Origin: Campylorhamphus procurvoides
Taxonomy: Eukaryota > Chordata > Aves > Passeriformes > Dendrocolaptidae
Direction: 5' to 3'
Length of the DNA: 64,000 bases
Assembly: GCA_013396655.1 (NCBI GenBank)
Contig: WBMV01003353.1
Coordinates: forward strand, 62,001 to 126,000
The position numbers and the translations under genes were made by a program. Below, in pieces: positions 40,801 to 52,800 of the stretch. How positions within the stretch are numbered: position 1 is the stretch's first letter; each line of letters opens with the position of its first letter. The notes under the pieces are model-generated. The model was given only the letters and a program-made list of their open reading frames with translations, had not been told where the DNA came from and searched no databases.

Positions 40801-43800
40801 ATTTCAAACGAAATTCTGGCGTTGCCTTAAACCACACACGTAATGCAATTTTAATTCAGTTTTCATATGTCTAAATTATAGATTACTACTATGCCCTAAC
40901 TCACGCTAATGGTGAGTGTCTGACACGCAAACACCTCAGCTTTGGGGTGAACCTGTGAGCAACTGCACCAGTATGGATGGGAGCTCCATTATACTGGGAA
41001 TATCCTGCATGCAAACATAGTCAATAGGTGCAAAAAATGCAACTTTATACAGATCAGTTCTTCTCTGGTCCATTCAGAGTGCAACGTTTTTAAAAATGTC
41101 AAGACTTGTGTTTTGCTCTGAATGTTCAAAAGGACTATTTTCAGTGCCAGAGTTCAAATTCTGCTCTGTGTTCTCGCCACTGAAAATTAATACATTAAAG
41201 AGCAAGAAGAGCCTTGTCTGAACAATTCCAGTAGCAACCAAACTGTGAGAGGGGCTAGTGATGCTCTGAGTTCTGGGAGCAGGACACACAGCCCCAGGCC
41301 TGGGACCTCTCCTCCTGAGCCAGCACTGCAGGGCACCTGGAATTCCATCTCCACTAATAATTGATCAGCTCCCAGACACGGGCTGGTCAAACACAGCGGT
41401 GACAACGAGCCCTCCCTGCACATCCCCTGTCACTGCAGTGACACAGAGGTGACAATCAGCTCTGATGCTGCCACCAGATGTTACCCCAGAGCCAGGGGCT
41501 GTGCAAGGGGCCCCTCAGAGCCTGCACATGCCAAAAACAAAGGGGCACCAATCTGCCATCTACGCCTGCTTTCTGTATTCATCGAGAAATGCATTCGTGG
41601 AAGTGAGAGGGGCAGAGCTGGGTGGTGCACTTGGGCTGTAGCTGCAAAGAGAATTGTAACAAAGCAGGTTTAGACCAAACAAAGTCTAAGAGGAAGTAAA
41701 GGAGCAGATAGGTATTTATTTGCATATTAAGAGCCAATTTCCCATAAAAAACAATAGTTCAGGAAAAGGCTTTTTCTGTTGAAAAGTAGTACGATGTGTA
41801 CTTGCCCTCAACTTTAACATAACTGGAGTATAAGAAAATCCACATTTTCTAGAGTAAATGGCCACACAGCTCATACTAAACCATTTTTATCTTGCTAAAC
41901 TATCAGGCAAAAAGTGTGGTTAAAAAGTTTTATGGAAAGTATCCTGCAAGTTGTTACAGCAAACAGAGTTCAAACTTTTAACTAGGTGTAAGAAAAATCT
42001 TCCTTTGCCCGTGCAAGCCCTCGCTCTCCAAGTGCTCAGGGATCACATTGCTGAGCAACCAAGAGGCTGAGCTCCTCCAAATAACACAGAGAACCAAAGC
42101 AACCCTTCTGAGCAGAGGATGGAGGGAGAAAAGATGGGATAGGAGAGGCCATAAAGACCCTGAGGAACTGGCTGAAACCCCAAAATCTCAGAAGAGGGGC
42201 TAAACCACATAACTCAAAGTTCACAGGAGGGAAGAGAATCCTCAGGAGAGGAGCTCCAAGGGCCATCCTCTGAGAGGTGACAGGGGGCTCCACAGCACTG
42301 GAAGCTACAGGCATGGACACAGACTGGAGGGAGAGGCAAGGCCAAGGAGAAGAGAAAGGCATTGTCAAACCTGGCTGAAAAAAAAAAGAAGACAAAGGAT
42401 CAGTTACTCTCTTTGCACTGAAAACATTTAAAATTCATACTGCCAGGGCTACTTTCCATGTAAAGACGTTAGCAAAGACAGGATGACATCGAATCCAATC
42501 AAGGACACACTATCAAAGCTCTGTTTTACTTCTAAGGAGCTGAAAATAAACCTTTAATTGTATGAAGGTTTCAACTCAAGATCCTGGAGATCAAACTGAT
42601 GCCCTTTGGAATGAGAAGATGAGGTGACACTGATCTGAGTTATGGAGAGCCAGAACTTGCATCACATCCCTCTGAGACAACACCAGAAATAGGGAAGGGA
42701 CTGAAAAATGACTCCAAAGTCTTCTTCTCTAACCCAAACAAAAACTTTTACAGATCAAATGTATCTTGTTATTATGCTTCACATTATTAGATTTTATCTA
42801 AACAGCAGAAAGAGAAGAGCATAGAAGCCTAGAGAAAATAAATTACTCTCTACTGCCGTAAGAGAAGTTTAACATGCACCTGGGATCTTGAATGAAACTG
42901 TTTTCCTTCAGTAAAAAACGTTTTAGAAGCTTAAATGTTAATTCAAACCCCCTTATTTTCTATAAAAAGCCTATTATCTCAAAAAGCATCCTTTTTAAAT
43001 ATCCTCTATAGAAACATTATCCAATCACCCCGTACTTTCCCCTTCAGTCCCTCCTGCTTCACAAACAGGATAACTGTGGATACATACTAGGCTTGGCAAA
43101 TTGTTAGGATGTGCATAAAATTTTTATTATAGGAGAACCATATACATCTAAATTGTTAAGTTTAGAGCTCTCTTTCCTAATGACTTCATAGCACAGTTAT
43201 GGTGAGGAGTCCAATACCACAAAGTGCATCACAGACAATTTAACAGAGCAAGTTATGACCAGAATTACAAAGATGATCAGAAGCTTGCTGAGATACTTGT
43301 GATTCTTTTCAAAACACTGCACTGGTGTCACAGGAGTTTAGTTTAATGTAAGTTGGATATCTCCTGTGCTCACAAACACAACCAGCCTGAGGAAGCAGAT
43401 CTCCACAAAGCCCATGCAAAGTCCTCCACCTTCCCTCCTCCTCTTCCAGAGTCACCGTGGCTTGACAGCTGGCATTGCTTTGGTCACTGCTCACCAGTCC
43501 TTGCTGCTTATCACCCTCACCACGTGCCCTTCCAGATGCTGCATCTATTCATCTCCTCTTCCACAGCCTGTCACTCCAGAGAGGACACGGTCCCCAGGGC
43601 AGAGCCACCCCTGACAACCCTGCACTGGTTCCTCCAGACACAATGGACAGAGAACCATCATCTTCCTGCCAAGGAGATGCTGCTCTCTCCCAGACACATT
43701 TCCAAGGCTCAGCACAGTTTGGAGAGACACACTGACCTCCAGCAGAGCCTGCACGGTGCTGAGAGGGCACTGCAGAAATTCCCCAGCTCACAGTTCTCCC

Positions 43801-46800
43801 TCTCAGTTCCTCCTCCTTTCAGCAGCTCTCCATGCAGGCAAACAGACTGCATTGATCACTTGACACAAATCTGCCCTGTGCCTTCACTTTCAGCAGCCAA
43901 AAGCCACAGAGTGCCTGGGGGATGAGGGGTGGGTGCAGCCCCAACCAGTGGGTGCTGTGCAAACTGGGGTGGACACCCCTTGTACTGGGAGGGCATCTGC
44001 CAGGTGCCCACGGCGCTCCTAAAGCTTCTCCTCCTCCACAGCCACGCCAATTAACCTCCCTAGGCTAAGGTTGACCTTCAGAAGTGTTCTCCTTCATGTA
44101 CCTTCATGAAAGCTTACCTTTATGATTAGTCATAAGAAATATGACTTCATCTTGCTCTGATTCAATACATGGATCATCACACTGGCACATCCAGAACAGC
44201 TGTAATTACAACTGACTCGAGAGCCCATTTGCAGACTATTGTCCTACACCAGTTTCAAAGCAAGTAATTAAAACAATCTTGGGCCAGGTCTAAATAAACC
44301 TCAGTTCTACTTTCAAAATAGTATCACAAAATACTTGACACTTTCAGGTTAAATTTATAAACTTGCCTATTTAAAATTCTGACATCACTTATTTACTGTA
44401 TTCTGTAGTATTATAAAACACCTGTCACAGAAAGATTTGCAGTACAAAACTCAGCTAAAACCCAAATGGAACAAACTGAGCCCTAATTCAGCTCATGGAT
44501 GTGTCTAATCCCATGCACACTTTTTTCAGTTGCACATCACAAACAGATCTCTTTTAAAGTCAGCACGGGGATGCAGAAGTTTGGGGTACTTTGTGGGGTT
44601 TTTCAGAAGGGAATAAAGATGCTTTGCCTTTCATGGTTTTAAAGGTAGAGAACTTTCAGATGTGGATTGGAATGCAAAACCTGTTAACAGGCTCTCATCA
44701 GCCATTAAAGAAAAAGAAAGAAAATCCAAACCTCCCCATCCCCAAGATTTGATACCATTTCACTTATTAGTAACTCAATGAATAAATGGCTTGGCTGGCA
44801 GGGCAGCAATCTGCTGGGTATCATCCACAGAGCTGACACAGGGGTCAAAACCCATTTTCTATATTATTTTTTTACCCCTGCCAAGCTCTTACTCAAGCAC
44901 ATGGCTTCTTTTTTGTGGTTTCTCACTTCAGCCCAAACTCCACGGAAAGAGCAATCCCAGCCAAAGTACCAAGGTGACTAAGCATTCCTTCAGCAGTGTT
45001 ACAACAGTCAAACCTCCTTAAGAAGGGCAGTGCAGGTAAGCCAAGCTTAAGTAAACTCAGCCTTTCATAATTAATGTCTGCAGAGCAGGAAGGGAAGACA
45101 GAGAGAGAGCACAGGTACAGTGGGACACGGATGATGGCACAAAGAGGCCAGGGTTTGCCAGCAGGAATGCCAGGGTGGGGAGCTGTGGTTACCTGCCCGA
45201 GGACACAGAGCCCACCTGCCCTGCATGGACCTGCAGCTCCACCTCACCTGGAGATGGGCTGGACTGGGCACCTGGAACAGCCAAAATGCAGCCACACCAA
45301 CCCCCCCATGTCCCCATGCTGGGCTTGGCAGCTGCCCAGGGAAACCCCAAACCCAGCACTGTCACCCCCATACACTGCATTTCATCACACATCATAACCA
45401 AAGAGGGCAAACCACCCTGGCCAGGCTTCCCACATGCCCACTGCCTTCTCCCTGTGCCTTTCCACACCCTCGTGTCACTGAGACTCTAAACTTTTTGGGA
45501 CCGAAGTCAAGAGCAAACCTCCTGCTCCAAAGTCAAGGCTGCCCAGAGCACAAGGATTCTGCCCCCTGCCTCCAAACCCTGATGGCTCCACACACCACAA
45601 AGTCACTCAAGTCTTTATTCTAGCCCTTAAATATAAAATTGTAATAAATAAACGATAATGAATACATGCCTAGCCTCAGGTTTGCAAGGCAATTCTTGTG
45701 CCTTAGGTGACTACTTCTTGGGATCAGCCTTAACAAAATACCAGAAACTCAGCTGAGGATACCAAATAGTAAGAATCTGATAAATAGTGTATTTTTAAAA
45801 TTTCTTTAAAGGCTTTTATCTCCAAGGTGGGTTTGCTCGAACGTTCTAGCTTTCATTAGCTCCTTTAAAAGAAACACCCTTCCCTCCCCAGTTGCACAGA
45901 AATACTGCATTCTGAGACACACAGAATAACTTGGGTCCTTTAAAGCTAATTGTAATTACATAGTTCAGCTAAATAATTAACCAATTCCACGCTGCTGCAC
46001 AAAGGAAACAAGCAGTACAGCTTCACACAGCTTGGAAATTAGAACATCAGTGGCTTTGTACACCAGTATTTTCAAGTTAGCAAAATATGCCATCACTTAT
46101 AAAAATGTTACACTTCAATAACATTGCTTCACATTTATAGGCTAAAAAGCAAGCTTGACACATCTCATAAGCAAATGCAATTTTTTATACTTGCTGTTAA
46201 TTTGTAAGCTATTCATATATAAAACAATTCCACAATGTCAAGGTCCTCCCTTCCTGTTTAGAAATGATTGCACAAGCACAGCTCATGCACAGCCAGGATT
46301 CCAGCATCTCCAGCCCGGCGTGCTGCTGGGATGAGGAGGAACACTCAGATGGCACCAGGGCTGGCAATACATGTCACACAAATGCAGCACAGACAAAATC
46401 TTACTTACTTTGGAGGCCCAGGGCTGCAGACAGTTGGCGTAACATCGAACGAGAAAAGCCATTTCTTAGGCTGGGGGGGGAAAAGTTTCCTTTCTCAAAT
46501 AAAAGCCACAGGGGGAAAAAAGGAGAAAAATCCCTTCTGCTTTCTCTTTAAAAATCATAAACCAAAGCAGCAAACGTACATATAGGCAACTTCTCAGGCT
46601 TGAATTTCACACTGAATTCGATTACAGCTTCCCCTAGATCTGAGGAGTTTTCAGTATTGCAGGGAGTTAGCAGCAGCAGCAGCAATTCCTCTAAAAATGT
46701 TCCAGTTTTAACAAGCACATAAATTCAAATCAAAATGTTTCTTAGCTTTTCAAATACAAATATCCATACGTTCCCCCAGGCAAGAGGCACGCACCCAAAA

Positions 46801-49800
46801 AGTGCTGCTGAAATTGAATTAATTCAGAAATGGATTAGAACTGCAGGTTAAAGCAACAATACATTAAAAGGCGAGATATGAATTCTTCAAATTGCTTTTT
46901 TCTCTTCTAAAATGCATTTACAACTGGCTTATCTTCGGGTCCACTTTTCAGAAACTTCACATTGTAGATGAAATTCTGCAAAGGTTCTTCAGCATCTTAG
47001 GCAATTCAGGAATCCCACACCCTGGATATTAAAGTTTCTTCTTTATACTCTTGTCCATCATAACTGCAAAAATTGAATTAGCGTCCGGACCGTCGCTCCA
47101 GGATATATGCTCTAACAGGTTTGCACCGTGGAATGTATTAAAAGCCTCTGCAATACAAACCCTTTCCTCTTTTGCCCCCCCTCCTCCTTTTTTTTTTTTT
47201 TAATGCAGTTTACAACTCTGCAGTGTTGCTTAGTATTCTAATGCATCAGTCAGATAGCACGGCTAATCCACGCCTAGCTTTTGCAATTAAAACATGCCTG
47301 TAATGGCCAGCAAGGCAGGACGTCCATGGCCACAGCAAGGCTGGCTGCTGGAGTCCGAATTCCTACTATCTGTGCCTGCTTCTCAGCAGCTCCCTCAGGA
47401 GAAGCTCCCATCGATTGGATGCTCCGCAGCAAGATGAAATATCTAATAAGGAGGAAAGAGAGTGGGAGGGGAACGGAGCTAAAAGGATGACATCACCTGT
47501 ATAGAAAGCCTTTAGAAACTGCATTAGATCAATTGGCTACTGGATCTGCAGATGCAGCCAACAGAGCATCTTTATTGACCTAATATAAACACACATATCA
47601 GTACAGCAACTGCTCAGCAAACACCCTGCTCCACATCAGCTTTTATAGCATTTTAGCTTCTATTCAGGGATGTGCTGCAACTCTCATTATTTTTCTAAAT
47701 CATTTTTTTAAATTAATCACCTGTATCTACTATCACTTTCAGCAGCATTTAGGTGGATTATTTCTTATTTCTAAATTTGAATGGAGAGATAAGTAAAATA
47801 AATACTGCAGCCATTCACATTCACACAGATACACCCATCATCAGCTCACAATAATTTCTGCTTTTATGTATGTGTGTCACACCAGAGCCTCAACATTTTT
47901 GTCTCATCCTATGCACTCATTAGGAGATTTTTGTCTACAATAAGAAGTCAATTTCTTATTGAAAGGTGATGTTTATAACCCTCATAATTTTAATGGGTTT
48001 GAAATCGTGTTTAAAAGTTTTGGTGGGTGGGGTTTTTTTTTCCTCCCTCAATCAAGACTTATTCCAATTGTCTTAATACTGTAATAGTCCATTTAGTTTT
48101 ATAATCTCTTTTTGCAACTAAAAACTGATATATTTCCAAGGAGCTTAGTGCCTTGGATGGCAGCCCGGCGTGCTGGAGAGCTGCTCCAAGGAAGCATCCC
48201 TGAGATCCCACACCTTTGAGCCGGGTCCTGTGCGAGCCTTTCGGTTCCTCGAAGGCAAAGGACTTGTGCTCCTGCGCAGGGAGGGAGGGAGGGAGGGACA
48301 GAGGGTGCTGGCTCTGCTAAAGCCATTATTTTGCACTCTGGATCATTTACTTCATCCACAAGAAGGGGCACTCACTGCTCCCGTTTTCCTCTCTCTGGAA
48401 AGAATTTTCACCGCCATATATTACATTATTCCCAGTTTGCATCACGCCCTAGGGTAGTTCTCCAAAATAAAACTAGCCCAGGATGGTCATACCTCCCATG
48501 CAGAATAAGAGCTGCCAAGAGGGGGCCCTGGTGGCAGTGAGGACCAAAAATCCCTTTTTTTTTGTTTGTTTGTTTGCTTGCTTATTTTTGAATATTGGCT
48601 CAGGCAGTTTGAGGCAATCCACAGAAAGCTCTTTTTCATCTCCTGTGCCAAGGGACATGTGGAAGAAGGTTCTCACATTTCTCAAGCCAAGTTGTACCAA
48701 CAGGACACCAATCTCAAACCAGCAGCTCCTCAGCAGTCATCCAGGAGCTGATTCTTCCCAAATTATCCTAGAATTATAGAATATCCTGAGTTGAAAGAGA
48801 CCCACAAGGATCACCAAGTCCAACAGTTACGATGGGAGTTGCATCTCAACTAAGAAACATCTGCCCCTGGCGCCTCCCAAAACTGTCTTAGGAGAAAAAA
48901 ATTGGCATCCATGTCTGAATTTACTCAACCTCTATCAAACAACAAAAATAATAAATGCAGCCAGGGTCCATAACATGACTGGGTTTAATTTGTATTTCAA
49001 CATAAAGGACCATCTGAACGTAATTCCCGCGCTTGCAAAAATTGCAAACATTGTCTGATTTTTTAAAAGCTGAAAGCATTTCAATTACTTTAGATTTCTA
49101 CAATGCACTACACAGCTATACAAATAGCTGTTTCTCTCACTGTTCCTTCACTACTGAACAATGAGCTGGGTATGTCAGCTTCATCTTACACACTACAGTA
49201 TTGGATCCTTTCTAATAACGCATAGAATTGTATTTAAAAGCATCTTCAGCATCTGTAATGCTACAGTGACAGATCTTCAGCAGCAATGAATCCCCAAACA
49301 CTTTCATGCAGTGCTACCCCCATTATAATTAGGATATCACAGTTTGTGGCAGGGAGAAAAGAAAGCCCCCCCAGCTCAAGGAGCCCTGTCCCTGCCCTGT
49401 GCCCCCCCAGCTGCCAGGGCACTCTGCATTGTGCATGTAAACCCCTCCACCCCGATCCTGGCACCCACGCCGTGTTTTACAGCTCCTGTAAACAGCAGCT
49501 CAATAATGGGAACAAAATTCTATTTCCTCCTAGTTTTGCCTTTAAGTGCAGATGACATCATCGCTGTGGCCGTGCTGCCAATGAGCGCGCCGGGGGTCCC
49601 GGGGGGCTGCAGCACAGCCCAGCCCCGGGCGGGGGGAAAACCTGACCTACTTCCACACCCCGCCTTTGGGGGCATCCCCCCACTCACTCCTTCCTGCTTC
49701 CATTCCTTCCCTTATTTATTTTAACACATGCCTCTCTGCAGCCCCAGCTCCCTGCAGCACAAGGCTGTGTTTTTAGAAATCGTCTGTTTAATGACAAATC

Positions 49801-52800
49801 TCAAAACTAGAGCAACTCGGAGATGAAAAAAAATCTGATACAAAGGCTCTGTAGCAATCACAGTCCTGTGAAGAGATTCTGCAGCACTGAGCAGAATCGC
49901 AGACAGCAAATTGTCAGTCACATTTTAAGCCAGAATCCAAGTTTTCAGAGAATCTTAGGGAAAAAGCAGTCTACGATCTCTGAATTAAAGGTGGTCTTTG
50001 CTCCTTAACACTGATTTATTTCCATGCTGAAATACCACTCCATACATTTCCCTACATCGTTCCCTTTATCCTTCCCCAATGCTACCCAAATCCTCCCGTT
50101 AACCAAATCTGCACATTCTAATTGTCTAAGGAGAGTAAGTCACTGAAAAATGGGATGTTTTTAAAAGGAGAGTAAGGCCTTTCATAATTTAAACGCTAAT
50201 TTAAGTGCACGTTCAGTGAGGGAGGATTAGAGCCCTGTGCTATCTGAGGACAGCACAAACGTGGTCTGGCACAGCCCCACAGAAGGTGCCCCAGGAGCAG
50301 CCCAGGGTGTGCCCTGGGCAGGGACAGCGAGAGGGGTCCCTTGGGCAGCACCCATGGGGAGGATGGTGATGGCTCAAAGGCACCATGGCCCTGGCTGATC
50401 AGGCAGGAGCTGCTGGCGAGCCAAGGGCCATGGGGCTGCAGGACTTCTGTCCTTTTGTCCTCAGAGCCAGGCGGCTGCTGCCATGCTGTCCCTGCCACGC
50501 TGTCCCCACTGTCACCTTCACCTGCCACCCCCACTGAGTGCCCAGCAGCTCCAGTCACATCCCAGCTCCAAGCCCACAGTGGGGCTGGGAAGGAGAGGGG
50601 CTAATGGGGAAGGCTCTGCCACTGCACACACCAGGCAGAGGTTCCAGGCTAAAAGAGTTCATTTTAATATAGCTTTGTGAGTGGGAATTGCCCAACACAG
50701 CAGCATAACACAGGAATATTTCAGCACCAAGGGCACCTGCATCGAGTGGTTATTTCCATGGATCTGAGCCCTCTAAATCTGCCTGGACAGGCAGGCGATG
50801 GGCAGTGAGGGTGCAGGAGGCAGAGCCAGCCCCAAGGCAGCCCCTGCCATGCTGGCACAGCTTATTGCATTCAGCATCACTGCCATGCTGCTCCCCCTTC
50901 TCCCCACCACTGAACTTAAACACCATAAATGATTCATTGTGCTGTCGTGGCAGGGTGAGCCCCCCACTAGGGCTTCTCAAGGAAAAAAGGAAAAAATACA
51001 ACACCCCCCATCCCCATTCCTGACCCTTTTAGGAAGGGGGGGCAAGGAAAGCAGCACCACGGGCTCCCGTTCCCCTTCAGGGTGGCATTCTGTGCTGCCA
51101 TCGCATCCTTGAGTGCATCCCTTCCACAGCAGCTCTTCCTAACAGGCTGTAGAAAAATCCTACCCAAAGATCTGTAGGACTCATAAGTAGTATGAAAACA
51201 CGATCCATCCTAAGGGAAGGAGCGAGGGAGAGGGGGGGGAGCGGGAGAGGGAGGGCAGAGACTGTCATCATCCCTGAAGTGATGTAAGCTTCTAAATATA
51301 GCAGCAGCAACACAGGAGGAACAATAAAAAGGCACCATGGATTGAATTTCTCCATCGCTTTCGCACTACCCCGACCATCTTTTTTCAGCCGCTGCGTTAA
51401 GCAGGGAAAGGTCATCTCCTATTTGCAGCCATTCAGATTTATATGGTTTATAACACTTCCTTAAGCATGTGTATAAATTGCAGCTCCCTCCTGCAGCCCT
51501 GCCCCGGCACACAGGCTCTGCAGAGCATGATCCGCATCGCAAACAGGGGCTGCCGGGGGGGGGGCAGGGGAAGCCCCCTCTGCACAGACTCAAACAAATG
51601 AAGTTCCTTTCTAGGCTTTGAGCAGAGATGATTCATACCACGCTCCTCCCTTCCTTCCTGGCATCTCAGTTCGGCAAGGGGTGGGGAAGTCTGGGAAGGT
51701 GTGCAACCCAAAAATCCCTGGTGATGAAAACGTGGGGACGCCGACCGCACAAGGGTCAGTCTGGGGGACTGAATCCACCCAGAGACACAGAAAGGATGAC
51801 ATCTCTGATATCCAACAGCAAAATTTCCCAGCCATACTTAGAATTTTGCTCACTAAACATAACCCCCATCTAGTCTCAAAGCTGACATCACAGCCCAAAC
51901 CGAGCAGACCTGGCCATGAGTTCCTCATCTGCCCCCAGCCTGGGAATCCGGGTGGAACTTCCCCTTTGGAAACTGCAAAGCCCACCAAGGGGTGTATTTT
52001 CTCATGCCCCAAAAGTTGATATGAAAGCCAACAGAAAATACCACTTTTTCTCCCCTCATTTATTAAATGGCATCTCAAGTTAAAGCAAAGAGATTAAGAC
52101 TCTTTACAACAGTAAGGTACTGCACACCTCTCACAAGAAAATGGCCTCTGATTAAATGACCTTGAGAATAACACATTAAGTCCACATACAAGGTTAAAAA
52201 AAATCATTAAAATGCCACTTCCAATATTTCTTCTGTCCTTTTTCTTGAGAATTAACACCAAACTGGAAACCTGCAAGTGGGAAACAGGGAGGGATCTGAC
52301 TCCTTCTGCTAAATTTCAGAATTTCTCTCTAAGCAAGGGTGACTTTGAACACTCCCCTCCCATCAGTGGTCAGAGCATCCAGCTTGAAGAGCATATGGGA
52401 CATGAGCACTGGCTCAGGCACAGCATCTCATGAACATCTCTTTCCCAGGAACAGTCCTGTGTCTGGAAGGAGTCCTACCCTGTCCCCACACCCAGGCTGA
52501 GCACAGTCTGAGCTCAGTATCAGAGTGAATAGGGAATAAAGGGGTGGGGAAGGCACTCAGGGTCTCCAGAGCCTGAAATTTGGATCCCCAGATCAGCCAT
52601 GCTGGGGAAGGAAGCACACTGCAGACTCCAGAGCAGCTCTGCAGGGCTTCCCTCATCAGATGGAGCATCACAGTGAAGTGATTCTCAAACTATTCCATTT
52701 TCTGCTACAATCCAGCCTTTACTACCTTTAAAAGTGGAAAGCTGAGCGTGCTCCAAGCAATTTTTCCCCAGCATCATTTCAGGTCCCTCCCTCCCTGCTC

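Noticed and set aside
41074..42395. Minus-strand open frames that might be extra exons between w1 and w2
   Set aside because: None has acceptor and donor in phase 0 plus a recognisable sequence; the w1 to w2 join is already complete and matches the family.
43353..43925. 190-codon open frame on the plus strand
   Set aside because: C-rich, T-stop-poor composition explains the open frame. The protein has no recognisable domain, is antisense within the RAPGEF6 intron, and shows no splice or promoter context.
48099..48371. Minus-strand open frame of 90 codons in a CpG-containing stretch near 48.2 kb
   Set aside because: No good donor or family match; the GGGA repeat inflates the frame.
51077..51415. 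112-codon minus-strand frame with a hydrophobic start ([20 protein letters not shown])
   Set aside because: It looks like a signal anchor but runs straight through the pyrimidine simple repeat and is not known to me; only the small downstream exon was kept as a weak candidate.
51611..52078. 155-codon minus-strand open frame
   Set aside because: No recognisable motif, no convincing splice sites in phase with w2; probably chance.
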